The position numbers and the translations under genes are program-made. Shown here piece after piece: positions 31,170-40,734 of a DNA stretch of 54,723 nucleotides; position 1 is the first letter of the stretch, and each line of letters begins with the position of its first letter. The notes under the pieces were generated by a model that made no database searches, had not been told where the DNA came from, and saw only the letters and a program-made list of their open reading frames with translations. The stretch comes from an uncultured bacterium (GTDB lineage Bacteria; Krumholzibacteriota; Krumholzibacteriia; LZORAL124-64-63), in the NCBI GenBank assembly GCA_937864225.1, contig CALMJK010000007.1, forward strand, positions 1-54,723, given 5' to 3'.

Positions 31170-32651
31170 TCAACGCGCGATGCCCAGTCGTTCCCTCATT
31201 TTGCTGAAAAAAGCACGCGCTTGATCGAGTTCGCCCTTGCTGAAGAAACGCAGCCCCCACAGCAACACGGGAAAAAGCGAGACCAGCAGCAGTTTCAGTA
31301 GAAACGACAGCATAAGACTGTCCTGATGCAGCAAGGTGCTGCACCAGAAAATCAAGCCGGACGCCAGAATGATCTTAAGGATGCGTTTCGTCTCAATGTG
31401 AATTGAGAATATTCGCTTGCTTAGGTAATACGTCAGGGCGGACTTGTATACAAAAGCCATGAGTGTGGCGTAGGCCGCGCCAAAGATTCCGTATCGTGGG
31501 ATGAGCAAATAGTTCAAGACCAACACGAACACCGCGTTCGTAGGATCTATGATGCCCATGTACTTGATCTTTTTCTTGATTACAAGGCCCATCTGGAAAT
31601 GATAATGGAGAGTAAAAGTAATGTTGGCCAGGACGATGATAGGCACGATGGCATACGCGCCCCAAAATTTCTCGTCAGCCATGACCATAAGGGCCTCTCT
31701 CGAGAGGATCGAAATGCCAACTCCGGCGAAGAACATCGCGGCCAGGAAATAGGTGAAGATGCGGCCGAAAACGTATTCCGCGTTTTCGCTCTTGTAGATC
31801 TCCAGGCGTCTGGGCATCCAGGTTTGATTGAAAGGCTGAGAGATCAGGATGCTCGGCAGAACCCCGAAGCGATAGCCCAGAGAATAGATGCCGGCATCGG
31901 CCAGGGACAGAAACTCCTTGATGAAGTATCTGTCGGACAAGTTCACGATGATGCGCGAAATCTGTCCCGGCACCAGCGGCAGGCCATAAGCGAGCATCTC
32001 CTTGGCCTTGGCGCGGGAATAGACCAGCCCAATCTTGAACAGCAAGGGAATCGTAAGGATGAAGAAAGTCACAACGGAGCTTGTCAGTGTGGACAACAGA
32101 ATGCCCAGGACGCCGAGCCGGGCCACGACCACTAGATAGACGTTCAATGCTACTGTCAACAGCAGGGACAGCAGAGAGACGATGATGTACTTGACGGATT
32201 TCTGCTTGGCGCGCAGGTAGTCAAAGGCGATGCCATTGACCGACCCGAACCAGAGAGACGTAAAGGAAATCCAGAAATACTGCGCCAAGCTGGCGTCATC
32301 GAGGACCAGGTCAGCGATCGGTCCAGACAAGGACAAGAGCACGGCCAGAGCGGCGAGACCGATTCCGCCGAGCACCAGCAGAGCCGTGCTGAGCACGGCG
32401 TTCCTTTCCTCCGGTAGGTCGTATTCGAAGTAGAATCGTAGCACGGCGATGGAAATGGAAGCGGCGATCAAAGTCGCGGCGATGTCCGTAGACAGGCCTA
32501 CCATTTCCTGGATGCCGAAATCTGTCGGCGTCAGATGGCGAGTGTAAACGGGCAGCAGCAGAAAGCCCGTTAGTCGCTGCAGCATGCCGCCGAGGGCATA
32601 GATTGCCGTGTGCTTAGCCAAGAGCTTGGATTCCCTGCCGAGTTCGACCAT
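31170..32651 (-). CDS. Wzx-like oligosaccharide flippase (MATE/MOP superfamily)
   Basis: 493 residues with about 12-14 hydrophobic membrane segments. The start M-V-E-L-G-R-E-S-K-L-L-A-K-H-T-A-I-Y-A-L, then R-L-T-G-F-L-L-L-P-V-Y-T-R-H-L-T and D-F-G-I-Q-E, is the conserved opening of polysaccharide flippases. These proteins move undecaprenyl-linked repeat units to the periplasmic side. I start at the ATG at 32651, preceded by GGGAG; an upstream extension to 32957 is compositionally unlike the protein. It is convergent with the deacetylase and separated from the GNAT gene by about 100 bases. Confidence 0.88.
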   Translation of the reverse strand: MVELGRESKLLAKHTAIYALGGMLQRLTGFLLLPVYTRHLTPTDFGIQEMVGLSTDIAATLIAASISIAVLRFYFEYDLPEERNAVLSTALLVLGGIGLAALAVLLSLSGPIADLVLDDASLAQYFWISFTSLWFGSVNGIAFDYLRAKQKSVKYIIVSLLSLLLTVALNVYLVVVARLGVLGILLSTLTSSVVTFFILTIPLLFKIGLVYSRAKAKEMLAYGLPLVPGQISRIIVNLSDRYFIKEFLSLADAGIYSLGYRFGVLPSILISQPFNQTWMPRRLEIYKSENAEYVFGRIFTYFLAAMFFAGVGISILSREALMVMADEKFWGAYAIVPIIVLANITFTLHYHFQMGLVIKKKIKYMGIIDPTNAVFVLVLNYLLIPRYGIFGAAYATLMAFVYKSALTYYLSKRIFSIHIETKRILKIILASGLIFWCSTLLHQDSLMLSFLLKLLLVSLFPVLLWGLRFFSKGELDQARAFFSKMRERLGIAR

Positions 32652-32752
32652 TGCTCCCGCCTGCTGCTTGTCGAGGCGCCCGGGGTCATGCTGCTCACCA
32701 AGCCGGGCCGGCCCTCGCACGAGTGGGCGCGGCATGGCGGCGGACAGGCTGG

Positions 32753-33757
32753 TCAGGCGACCTCCAGATCGCCATGAGTCAGGAACCAGCCGTCGGGTCG
32801 GTGGATTGTACTCGGCAAGTCGCCCCTGGGAAAGGATCTCACGAGGAGCGGATGGCCCTGGCCTCGGCGCAACGGGTTGGCAATGAAGCCGCGTCTGCTC
32901 GACACAGGCATCGTTGACCAGACTCCCACCCAGGCGCCAGGAAAGAGCCGCCGCCACAGCGGTAGCCAGAGGGCTAGATTCGGCGCCCGCCCGAAGCCGA
33001 GCACGTCAAGCACCGTCAAGCGATTTTTAACTGGATCATGACGACAGATGGCGACGCTCTCCTCGGCCCCCGCTGCGCCATGCGCGAACCAGCGGTATCC
33101 GGTTTGGGGATTCTTCAGATAACGCCATCGCAGGTAGGCGGAACTTCTCTCGACCCACAGGCGTGCGGGGGGGGGATAAACCGCAAAGGAGTCGGGGGCC
33201 AAGTCCGCTCTTGTCAGCAGCGCCTCCACCTCGTCGGCAGTAAGCTCTCTGGCGTCGGCTGATGGCCGGGGCGAAACGATGGCGCCGCTACCTAACCAGA
33301 TCAGGAAATCTCGCGACAGCGGCGAGCGGAATCCGAGTTGGCAAACGCGATCCTCGATGGGGCCGGCGTCTCGCCAGCCTTGGCGGCGAAACCCCGGCGC
33401 CGAGACCTTGTTGGCGAAATTGAAATAGACGTCGATGCCCTCGAAGTTCTCGAGGCCGAAGCGCAGCAGTCGCGAGAAAATGCCGCGGCCCCGGTAGTCC
33501 GGATGAACGACGGGATCCACGTCGCGTCCGCCTACGAAACTGCGCTCGCCAAGACGGAGCGTCTTGCGGATCACGGAATACACGCCGACCACCCTAGAAC
33601 CATCAGTGCAAACTGCGATCGCCGAAGGGCCAAGCGGAGCCTGTTGGTGCAACCAGGTGAATCGCGCGCTACTGAAAGCCGGATCGTGTCCCGCCTGCAG
33701 CAATCCGACGCAAGCTAGCAGGTCCTCGGGCTGAAAGAGATGCACGCTGAGATTCAT
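32753..33757 (-). CDS. GNAT family N-acetyltransferase
   Basis: 334 residues. The acetyl-CoA binding motif is V-H-P-D-Y-R-G-R-G-I-F-S-R-L-L near residue 85, preceded by D-V-D-P and followed by a helix, as in GNAT fold proteins. The C-terminal half is a second, degenerate domain. The ATG at 33757 overlaps the deacetylase stop (ATGA), so both are translationally coupled; GAGGACCC precedes it. It probably acylates an amino sugar of the glycan after deacetylation, a functional pairing that is inference. Confidence 0.75.
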   Translation of the reverse strand: MNLSVHLFQPEDLLACVGLLQAGHDPAFSSARFTWLHQQAPLGPSAIAVCTDGSRVVGVYSVIRKTLRLGERSFVGGRDVDPVVHPDYRGRGIFSRLLRFGLENFEGIDVYFNFANKVSAPGFRRQGWRDAGPIEDRVCQLGFRSPLSRDFLIWLGSGAIVSPRPSADARELTADEVEALLTRADLAPDSFAVYPPPARLWVERSSAYLRWRYLKNPQTGYRWFAHGAAGAEESVAICRHDPVKNRLTVLDVLGFGRAPNLALWLPLWRRLFPGAWVGVWSTMPVSSRRGFIANPLRRGQGHPLLVRSFPRGDLPSTIHRPDGWFLTHGDLEVA

Positions 33758-34866
33758 GGGTCCTCGTATCCGTACCAATAATATTTTCCGACGCCTGTCT
33801 TCAGGCGCAGCAAAGATTTCAGCCGATGCACAAGATACTCGGCTCCGCACAGGACCCAGCGAAAATGGGTGAAGTCGGGGGATACGCAATAGCGAGGCAA
33901 GGCCAGGGCGTTTCCTTCGAGCCTCGCGTCGTAGTAGGCCGTGTAGCAGGCCCGGCATCCGGCCCTTTGCACCAGCTCGCTGATCTCGGGCGTGTAGTCG
34001 ACGGGTCCGCCCTGAGGGTAGCAGAACCAGGCGATGGACTCGAAGCCCTGTTCGGCGAGGTCGGCAAGGGAGCCCGAGATTTCCGCCCAGGCTTTTTCCG
34101 GGGTCGTTCTGGACAATATGGGATGGCTCCGGGTGTGCGCCCCGAGATGAATCCCGGACCGCGACATCTCCCGCAGCTGATCCCAGGTCACCGGTTTGTA
34201 CTTCGCGGGGGCGGCAGGCGGGATGGCCACGCCGCACGCGGCGGTCGCCTGGGCGAGCAAGGCCTCCTTTTCGTGATCGGGGACGAAGCGCAGCGGCGCC
34301 GCCCAGGCTAGCCAGAGCGCATCGCGCTTGCGCGCGTCGGCCGGGTCGCCCCAGACCTCCCTGTTGCCGATCACGAAGCGACGATGACCCGGTTGGCAAT
34401 GCGCGAGCAGGTATGAGACGCGGTCCCACCAGAACCAGGTCGTGCCGTCGACAAACCCCGTCGTCACGAAAAGCGTGGCCGGCAACGACCTCTCGCGCAG
34501 CAAGGGGAAGGCCACTTCATAGAAATCAAGGTAGCCGTCGTCCGCAGTGATGATGACTGGCGCTCCAGCGGTGGCGGGGGAGCCCTCGGCCAGATGCCTC
34601 AACTGTCGATCCGGATCCCAGACCGGATGGTGGGAGGCGATAAAATCGAGTTGCTGACGAAAGGCCCTGGCCGGAACACGACGGCCATCCTCTTCGCCTT
34701 CCGCAGAAAAACGATGGTACATGAGGACCCGCACATGGCGTCGGGTCAGCAGACGACACAGGGGCTCGAAACCGGGAATCGCGAGCAGCGCTGCCCTTAT
34801 GCGGTTCTTGATCGGACGTCCCCCCTCGAAGGGCAGGCGGTTCCGGGCGTCATTCAGGCCTCCCAT
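33754..34866 (-). CDS. Polysaccharide deacetylase (NodB homology domain), second copy
   Basis: 370 residues. V-R-V-L-M-Y-H-R-F-S opens the domain. I-I-T-A-D-D-G-Y carries the catalytic/metal Asp pair, L-G-A-H-T-R-S-H-P-I the two His residues of motif 2, and W-F-C-Y-P-Q-G-G motif 3. It shares family with the gene at 30067 but is clearly divergent. I start at the ATG at 34866; the upstream start at 34971 would overlap the O-antigen ligase gene. Its stop overlaps the start of the GNAT gene. Confidence 0.85.
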   Translation of the reverse strand: MGGLNDARNRLPFEGGRPIKNRIRAALLAIPGFEPLCRLLTRRHVRVLMYHRFSAEGEEDGRRVPARAFRQQLDFIASHHPVWDPDRQLRHLAEGSPATAGAPVIITADDGYLDFYEVAFPLLRERSLPATLFVTTGFVDGTTWFWWDRVSYLLAHCQPGHRRFVIGNREVWGDPADARKRDALWLAWAAPLRFVPDHEKEALLAQATAACGVAIPPAAPAKYKPVTWDQLREMSRSGIHLGAHTRSHPILSRTTPEKAWAEISGSLADLAEQGFESIAWFCYPQGGPVDYTPEISELVQRAGCRACYTAYYDARLEGNALALPRYCVSPDFTHFRWVLCGAEYLVHRLKSLLRLKTGVGKYYWYGYEDP

Positions 34867-34922
34867 AGTAGCACCCGCCCGGGACGGTTGCACCAGGAGA
34901 GGGGGCCTGCGAACGCGTCCAA

Positions 34923-36302
34923 TCACGCCGACCGGTCCGCAAGCCCGACCTCGTTCATACGGCGGTCGCATTCCTTCTCAAGCTTGCCTGTGATGTTCAG
35001 CATGCTCATGGCCAGTCCGCTGCACAGCCACCAACAGATCAGGTAGAGACTGTGGGCGAAAACGCCGTTGACCAGCAGCATGCCCATGTACATGAGCACT
35101 GCCCTTGACACGGCCCTGGTGAATTGCACGTCGCGCAGGTAATCCCTCAATCCGGCCAGGCCTCCGGGGAGGGCGGCGGAGGTTTGATACAGGCCCTGAG
35201 CGCGATGTAGCAGGCGCTTCAGTCGTCCATTGACGTGTTGAAGGGCGTGCAGCAGAGAACCCACAAAGAACCCGAAAACCAACAGGCCCTGCACGCCAAT
35301 GTGCGTTGCAACCTGGAGGTAGAGATTGTGCGTGTCCTGACCACGTCCATATCTCACATAGCGCACGTATTCGAATGAGTTGAGACCAACGCCTAAGGGA
35401 TTATCCAGGAAGATTTGCCAAGCGTCGCTCATGAGCAGCAGACGAGCCTCCTTGGAATGACCTTCCTTTTCTTCCCCTCCGATGCTCAAGAACCTCTCCT
35501 TGTACTGCCCAGGCATCGCGACCAAGGTCGCGACTCCCAAGAGCAGGGCGAGCACGGCGCCGCGGATCTTGTTGCCGGACATGAGCCACCACATGCTCAG
35601 GACGGCCAGTGTTCCTACATAACCTGCCCGCGACCCCGTGTAGATAATGCAGAGCAGCGCCAGACCGGCCGTGGCCAGCAGGGCGATCCGCAACAGTCGG
35701 TTGCGGACCTGTCCCTGCAAGAAGATGACGAAGGGCAGGCAGGTGACCGCGATGAGGCTCAGCCCGTTCGGATGACCGTAGAGGACAACCGCGCCATGCA
35801 GGCGCTCGATGCCCTGGTTGTACCAGACCAGCGCGCCAGTGATCAGGCCCCGGACCGCCTCCTGGTAGACCCAGAACAACGAGAACAGGAAGGCCGCCAT
35901 GAAGAACCTGAGATAGCGAGGACTGCGGATGAGCGTGGCGATGAAAAAGGCGAACAACGCTTGCTTGATAATCCTGTCGAAGAATGTGTTCCAGGCCAAC
36001 TGCCGATCGGCCGCGAAGGGCACCTGAGTCAACATGCTGATGAACAGCGCCACGATGGCCACGACGATGGATCGGTAGGCTCCGATGGGCAGAGGCAGCT
36101 TCAGGATCACCCATATGCACAGTATGGCCATCGCCGTCCCCAGCAGCAGTTCGTGGCGAATGGCGGCCAGCCACTGGATACGCTCGCCCAGAGCTGTATA
36201 GACGGAGATGGTGTAGAGGAGCAGACCGGCGAAGATCCAGGCGGGCGGATCGCCGCCGATCCTGCGGTTGCGCGACCGACCGGGGATGCCTTGAGCCGTC
36301 AT
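34923..36302 (-). CDS. O-antigen ligase/polymerase-like membrane protein
   Basis: 459 residues with about 11 membrane segments. I-Y-T-G-S-R-A-G-Y-V-G-T-L-A-V-L and D-T-H-N-L-Y-L-Q-V-A-T-H-I-G-V-Q-G-L are the two family marks of Wzy_C/WaaL proteins, which polymerise or ligate O-antigen and capsule units in the periplasmic leaflet. Whether this is polymerase or ligase cannot be told from sequence. AGGGA precedes the ATG at 36302. It lies upstream of the deacetylase-GNAT pair on the same strand with a 56-base gap, so the three likely form one unit. Confidence 0.85.
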   Translation of the reverse strand: MTAQGIPGRSRNRRIGGDPPAWIFAGLLLYTISVYTALGERIQWLAAIRHELLLGTAMAILCIWVILKLPLPIGAYRSIVVAIVALFISMLTQVPFAADRQLAWNTFFDRIIKQALFAFFIATLIRSPRYLRFFMAAFLFSLFWVYQEAVRGLITGALVWYNQGIERLHGAVVLYGHPNGLSLIAVTCLPFVIFLQGQVRNRLLRIALLATAGLALLCIIYTGSRAGYVGTLAVLSMWWLMSGNKIRGAVLALLLGVATLVAMPGQYKERFLSIGGEEKEGHSKEARLLLMSDAWQIFLDNPLGVGLNSFEYVRYVRYGRGQDTHNLYLQVATHIGVQGLLVFGFFVGSLLHALQHVNGRLKRLLHRAQGLYQTSAALPGGLAGLRDYLRDVQFTRAVSRAVLMYMGMLLVNGVFAHSLYLICWWLCSGLAMSMLNITGKLEKECDRRMNEVGLADRSA

Positions 36303-36477
36303 CAGTTTTCCCTGTCCTTGGCAGGAGCCGGTTCCTTGCTCGCGGGCGCGGCAAGGAGCGAAAGGGTGCACGATTGATCCTCAGCAGCCCGGAGCGCCGC
36401 GATGCCATCCGGCATTGTAACGCCAATAATGACAGACGATAAGCCAATTCGCCGGTCCGGCGCCCCGAAAGCTCCCA

Positions 36478-36506
36478 TTGCCAAACGAAGGCCATGTTCG
36501 TATAAA
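36478..36506 (+). promoter_or_regulatory. Promoter of the island methyltransferase gene
   Basis: TTGCCA (36478-36483) and TATAAA (36501-36506) are separated by exactly 17 bases in the divergent gap, giving an mRNA leader of about 70 bases. A second, weaker candidate with the same spacing (TTGTAA at 36415, GATAAG at 36438) lies further upstream. Confidence 0.65.
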
Positions 36507-36582
36507 GTCTTTCTGGCCCAAGCAGTTGCCTACTTCCAGCAGGTCGGGGGGCTCGGCGCCACAACATCAGCCGCGAGGGATC

Positions 36583-37341
36583 ATGGGCAAGGGTTCCGAG
36601 AAGGCTTTCTTCGACAACGAGTATACCCAAAGCCCCCGCGCGGCTGTCGGCCAAGTCTACTCGATCATCCGCAGTCGGGAGCAGGCCTACGAGCGGTTGA
36701 TCTACGCGGGTGTCGCTGGTCGGCGAGTGCTGGAATACGGTTGCGGCACGGGATCCCATTCGCTGGAGATCGCGCGCCGGGGCGGGCTAGTGACGGGCAT
36801 CGACATCTCCGAGCAGGGCATCGCGAGCGCTGCGGCCAGGGCGGAGCAAGCGGGTGTCGCCAACGTCGAGTACTTGGTGATGGACGCGGAGGCTACGCCG
36901 TTTCCAGACCGATACTTTGATCTCGTCATCGGCGAGGGCATCCTGCACCACTTGAATCTGAGGGCAGCCTATCGAGAAATCTCCCGAGTGCTCAAGCCCG
37001 GCGGGCGCGCAGTATTCATGGAGCCCCTGGGTCACAATCCTTTTCTGGTCCTGTTCAGGGCCCTCACGCCCAAGCTGCGCACGCCCGACGAGCATCCCTT
37101 GTTGCGCGGCGACCTGATGCTGGCGCGAGAGTACTTCGACAGGGCGGACTTCAGGTTTTACCACCTGAGCTCCTTCGCCGCGCTCCTCTTTCTCAAGACG
37201 CGCCTGTTCTGGCCGGCGGTGGATTTCTTGGACAAGGTGGACGCGACACTATTCAGGCTCGCGCCGCCGGCGAAATACCTGGCTTGGTACGCCATCATGA
37301 TTCTGGACGCAAAGGAGGATGCTCCGATCTTGGCCTCTTGA
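36583..37341 (+). CDS. Class I SAM-dependent methyltransferase
   Basis: 252 residues, Methyltransf_11 type. V-L-E-Y-G-C-G-T-G-S-H-S-L-E-I-A is the SAM-binding motif I, V-T-G-I-D-I-S the motif II acidic end, and D-L-V-I-G-E-G-I-L-H-H-L with V-L-K-P-G-G-R-A complete the fold. It probably methylates a sugar or lipid of the glycan. GAGGGA precedes the ATG, with a good promoter upstream. Its last 47 bases overlap the convergent GNAT gene at 37295. Confidence 0.85.
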   Translation: MGKGSEKAFFDNEYTQSPRAAVGQVYSIIRSREQAYERLIYAGVAGRRVLEYGCGTGSHSLEIARRGGLVTGIDISEQGIASAAARAEQAGVANVEYLVMDAEATPFPDRYFDLVIGEGILHHLNLRAAYREISRVLKPGGRAVFMEPLGHNPFLVLFRALTPKLRTPDEHPLLRGDLMLAREYFDRADFRFYHLSSFAALLFLKTRLFWPAVDFLDKVDATLFRLAPPAKYLAWYAIMILDAKEDAPILAS

Positions 37342-38428
37342 AGCCTCCTTGGAGCCGCAGGTTTTTCAGAATAGGTCTGATTCGGAACACGGCGAACCGC
37401 AGCGCGGCGGTCCTGGCCCCGCTGGCAAAAAGAACCATCCGGACGTTGCGCCGCGCCGAAGGCTGCCATCTGGCCTTCAGGTCCATCCCGCCGCGCAGGA
37501 AGTCGAACTCCCGCAGCCCGCGCTCGAACGCCAGGCGGATCGTCTGGTGGATGATCCACTTGCCGGGCGATCCTTTCTCGAAGCCGCTTCTGAACGCGGT
37601 GTTGTAGCCGTGGTACTTGCCGTCGAACACGAAGCCCAGCGTGTAAGCAATGGGCGTGTCGCCGACGCGCAGGATGAGCAACAGGGGCTCGATGGGGCTC
37701 GCCTGGGCGCGAGCCAGGTCGCTCACCAAAGCCCAGTTCCCGTCTTCAGCCAAGAAAGCATAACCGCCACGATCCTTCTGGCTCGAGCGCTCCGTCTGAC
37801 GGAGTTCGTCCAGATAAGCCGCGACGGCGTTTCCTTCGTGAACCTCGAGCCGCCAGGTTCCCCACGAGGCGAACACCTTGTCCCGCGAGCGCATCTCGGC
37901 GCGGAACCTTCGCCGAAGGCTTCTCTCAAAAGTCTTCCAGTCACCAGGGTTGGCTATGTAGGGCAGGCATGAGGAGATTTCCACCTCCGGGCGAGCGCCG
38001 CACCGCCTGCCCCGTGTGACCGTGGAGGAAGTCTGGGGGATCTCCTCCAACCGAACGAGATCGTACCGTTGCGTCTGGATGCGCAAATGATCCCAAATCC
38101 GGTCGACGGCCTCCTCCGCGCCGGGTCGGCAAATGAACTCCTGGCGGTCAGCGGCCGGCTCTCCCACAAAGTGCAGTTCGCTCACACCCATCCGGTAGTA
38201 GCGGGCTCGCCGGCCGCATAGGGCGGCCCCGGCCAAGATTTCAGATCCGGACTTCACTACGACCACGTGCAGCTTTCTGCCCTGGCCGAAGGCGCTCCAC
38301 CAGGCAGACAGCCAAACCGAATGATTGAAAAGGGATGGTGAAAGCATGGTGGCCAAGCAGGCATCCCACTCGCCGGCCAGGGCACGAAATTCATCGATGT
38401 CGTGCGCCTCAACTATGTCGCCTACCAA
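37295..38428 (-). CDS. FemAB-like GNAT acyltransferase (PF13480/CelD-BcsL type)
   Basis: 377 residues. Two GNAT-like halves are visible. The C-terminal one has K-W-I-I-H-Q-T-I-R-L-A-F-E-R-G and then F-D-F-L-R-G-G-M, the pattern of Acetyltransf_6 proteins that modify glycans or are found in exopolysaccharide loci. It follows the ATP-grasp gene by 54 bases on the same strand, so it should be the last gene of the CapK-GT-ATP-grasp run. Its 3' end overlaps the convergent methyltransferase by 47 bases. Substrate unknown. Confidence 0.78.
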   Translation of the reverse strand: MVGDIVEAHDIDEFRALAGEWDACLATMLSPSLFNHSVWLSAWWSAFGQGRKLHVVVVKSGSEILAGAALCGRRARYYRMGVSELHFVGEPAADRQEFICRPGAEEAVDRIWDHLRIQTQRYDLVRLEEIPQTSSTVTRGRRCGARPEVEISSCLPYIANPGDWKTFERSLRRRFRAEMRSRDKVFASWGTWRLEVHEGNAVAAYLDELRQTERSSQKDRGGYAFLAEDGNWALVSDLARAQASPIEPLLLILRVGDTPIAYTLGFVFDGKYHGYNTAFRSGFEKGSPGKWIIHQTIRLAFERGLREFDFLRGGMDLKARWQPSARRNVRMVLFASGARTAALRFAVFRIRPILKNLRLQGGFKRPRSEHPPLRPES

Positions 38429-38482
38429 GCTTCGGTTCCTTCCTCGGAGGCCATTTCGCTCGCCTTGCCGCCACTCGAGCGA

Positions 38483-39637
38483 TCAGGAGCCGACGTGCAG
38501 CCGCTTCTGCTGGCGGTTGATGAGCAAATCGTACCGCGCGAATTCCTTGTGCGTGCGCGCGTCGCTCAGCAAGGGCCCGCAGTCCATCTCTTGACTGCCC
38601 ATATCCGGGAAGGCGTTGATCTCCACAATCAAAGGCCCGGTGGGCGTGAATCCAATATCGAGCCCCAGCATCCGGAAAAAGCGGAACGACGATTGAGCCC
38701 GCTTGCCCAGGGCCAACGCTTCGGGCCAGAAGGGGAGTTGGCGATCGGCGAAGGCAACCAGCGAATCGGGGTGGCGGTCGAACTCGTTGGCCCGGGCGTC
38801 CTTTGCCACGGTTCTCAGACGACCCGTGGCCGTGTCGACGCCCACGCTCAAGCCCCCGGAGCTGACGTTATCGATGAAGGAGCGGCCACGGCCAAAGCGC
38901 GCGAAGGCCTGAAGGACCAACGGTTCGCCCTCTCTGGTCAACAGCGTCAGCATCCGCACGGTGTTGACCGAGTGCGGATTGACTGCAACGAGATCCTCGT
39001 GCTGTTGAACGAATTCCTGAACCAGGAACCGTTCCCGGGGGCGCCATCCGTCGACGGCGAGCACCTCGTTGCCATGTCTGATGCGGAGGCCATCCGCAGT
39101 TCTCTCGATCAGAAATATTCCCTTGCCCCCTGCTCCGGTCACCGGTTTGGCAATGAGGCGGTTACAGGTGGACTTGGCCGCCAGGGCCGCGATCTGCGCG
39201 GCTGGTGGCAGCAGGGGATCGAGTACGCCCAGTGCTCTCGGCACGGGCAGCCCTGCGCTCAGGCACAGGAGATGGCAGACTTCCTTGTCCTCGAACACAA
39301 TGTTATATTCATCCGGCTGGACGAGTTTGACGAGTTTGCTTTTCTGGTAGGGATTGTAATTGGATCCGAAAAAGCAGGCCCATTTAGCGCGCTCCGTTTT
39401 GTATAATCCGCAGGTAGAATAGTTGTCGGGATAATTTCTCAGAACGAAGAAGATGTACAGAAAATCCAGCGCGACCTTCAGCCTCGACGCCGTGCAGATC
39501 TTCCAGTTCACCGTGAAAAAATAGCAGTACGGCAAGGCCAGAAAGCGGAGCGCCTGCCGGGAATGCGGTGTGAGCGCTCTCGAGACACTCCGGATAGCTC
39601 TCCTCAATGACAAAGCGAAATCTTCCAACTTCAGCAC
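38483..39637 (-). CDS. Sugar-transfer-associated ATP-grasp protein (PF14397-like)
   Basis: 384 residues. The ATP-grasp core shows I-A-K-P-V-T-G-A-G-G-K-G-I (Gly-rich loop and lysine), R-F-L-V-Q-E-F-V, and P-L-I-V-E-I-N-A-F-P-D with the metal-binding Glu and Asn. N-P-H-S-V-N-T-V-R is a mark of the sugar-transfer-associated group found in capsule and exopolysaccharide loci. It would ligate a carboxyl to an amine using ATP; the glycan partner is unknown. It starts at GTG 39637, overlapping the neighbouring glycosyltransferase stop by seven bases. Confidence 0.83.
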   Translation of the reverse strand: MLKLEDFALSLRRAIRSVSRALTPHSRQALRFLALPYCYFFTVNWKICTASRLKVALDFLYIFFVLRNYPDNYSTCGLYKTERAKWACFFGSNYNPYQKSKLVKLVQPDEYNIVFEDKEVCHLLCLSAGLPVPRALGVLDPLLPPAAQIAALAAKSTCNRLIAKPVTGAGGKGIFLIERTADGLRIRHGNEVLAVDGWRPRERFLVQEFVQQHEDLVAVNPHSVNTVRMLTLLTREGEPLVLQAFARFGRGRSFIDNVSSGGLSVGVDTATGRLRTVAKDARANEFDRHPDSLVAFADRQLPFWPEALALGKRAQSSFRFFRMLGLDIGFTPTGPLIVEINAFPDMGSQEMDCGPLLSDARTHKEFARYDLLINRQQKRLHVGS

Positions 39638-40734
39638 CGCCTTCGCTGACGGGCCAACTCCTCGATCTGGTCACGCAGCAAAGTCCATTGTCCATGCCAG
39701 CGCGTCTCATATTCCGCCTTGAAGCGCCGCATGCCCTCGGCCCGGGCTGGCGCTTCGGCCAGGGCCAGCAAGACGCCCTGCATGATCTCCTCGCGAATAG
39801 GCCGTACGTAGATGGGCAGATCTCCGAATAAGTCTAGATTGGCCTGTTTCTTGGACAACACAAGCGCTTTGCCGGCTGCGATGGCTTCGTAAGCTCCGCA
39901 AACGATGCAGTGGTCCAGCGTCGTCAAATCCATGACGACATCCACGCCGTGCAGCAGATTGGCATAATCCACTTCGGTTAGAAACCCCGTCAGCGTCAAG
40001 CGCGGGCAAGCGGCCAGATGTTCCTTTTCGCCGCGTGTCCAGGCGACCCGCGTGTAGTCGCCCGTGATGTAAATGTGAACATCGGGCGGCAGGTGCTCCG
40101 CGACGGCGATGACATCACGATAAGGCTCGTCCGCCGCGAAGCTGCATATGAAGCAGACGTTGCGTGCGCCAGCCAGCGGGTAACGGCCGGTTTGTGGCAT
40201 GTCCGGGATCCTATCCGGCAGCACGAAAGCCCGGCCTCCTCTTTGGGTCACATGGGCAGCCAGCGGGCCATTGGTTAAAATGATCAGGTCGCTATGGCGC
40301 AGAGTCCAATCGCTGACCCAAGTGTACGCGGCTTTTTGAAGGCCGGGGGGCTGGCTCAGGCCGAAATTCGTGTGGCGGTCAACCACGAGCAGAAAGCGGA
40401 GAAAGCGTCTGAGGATGGCCGCCCACAGGTTCAGCACCAAGCTCGGATTCTGGATGATGAGTACTTCGGGCCGCGTGCGCCTCAAGAGCTTCAACGTTTG
40501 TGCCGCCAGGACCATGTAGCGCAGGACGGCCGGTCCCCGGTACCCAAAGCGGAACAAGGGGATTCTGAACTGGCGAGCCAACTCCGTGGTCCGGCGTTGC
40601 CTTTCCCAGGCGATCCAAATGGCATTGGCGCCGACAAGGGAAGCGGCGCCCTCGTCGGGTTCCTGGGAATAGTCGGCGTGGTCTTCGCTGATGCGGTGGG
40701 CACGCCGGTTGCCGCCGAGATCCGTGAGCATCAC
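39631..40734 (-). CDS. GT-B glycosyltransferase
   Basis: 367 residues. The N-domain has V-L-I-I-Q-N-P-S-L-V-L-N and the C-domain D-L-T-T-L-D-H-C-I-V-C-G-A-Y-E-A-I-A-A-G-K-A, the expected donor-side region, although the classical E-x7-E pair is not evident. D-R-H-T-N-F-G and D-L-I-I-L-T-N fit the family. It overlaps the CapK copy upstream by four bases and the ATP-grasp gene downstream by seven, so the three proteins are made from one tightly packed message. Confidence 0.78.
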   Translation of the reverse strand: MMLTDLGGNRRAHRISEDHADYSQEPDEGAASLVGANAIWIAWERQRRTTELARQFRIPLFRFGYRGPAVLRYMVLAAQTLKLLRRTRPEVLIIQNPSLVLNLWAAILRRFLRFLLVVDRHTNFGLSQPPGLQKAAYTWVSDWTLRHSDLIILTNGPLAAHVTQRGGRAFVLPDRIPDMPQTGRYPLAGARNVCFICSFAADEPYRDVIAVAEHLPPDVHIYITGDYTRVAWTRGEKEHLAACPRLTLTGFLTEVDYANLLHGVDVVMDLTTLDHCIVCGAYEAIAAGKALVLSKKQANLDLFGDLPIYVRPIREEIMQGVLLALAEAPARAEGMRRFKAEYETRWHGQWTLLRDQIEELARQRRRC

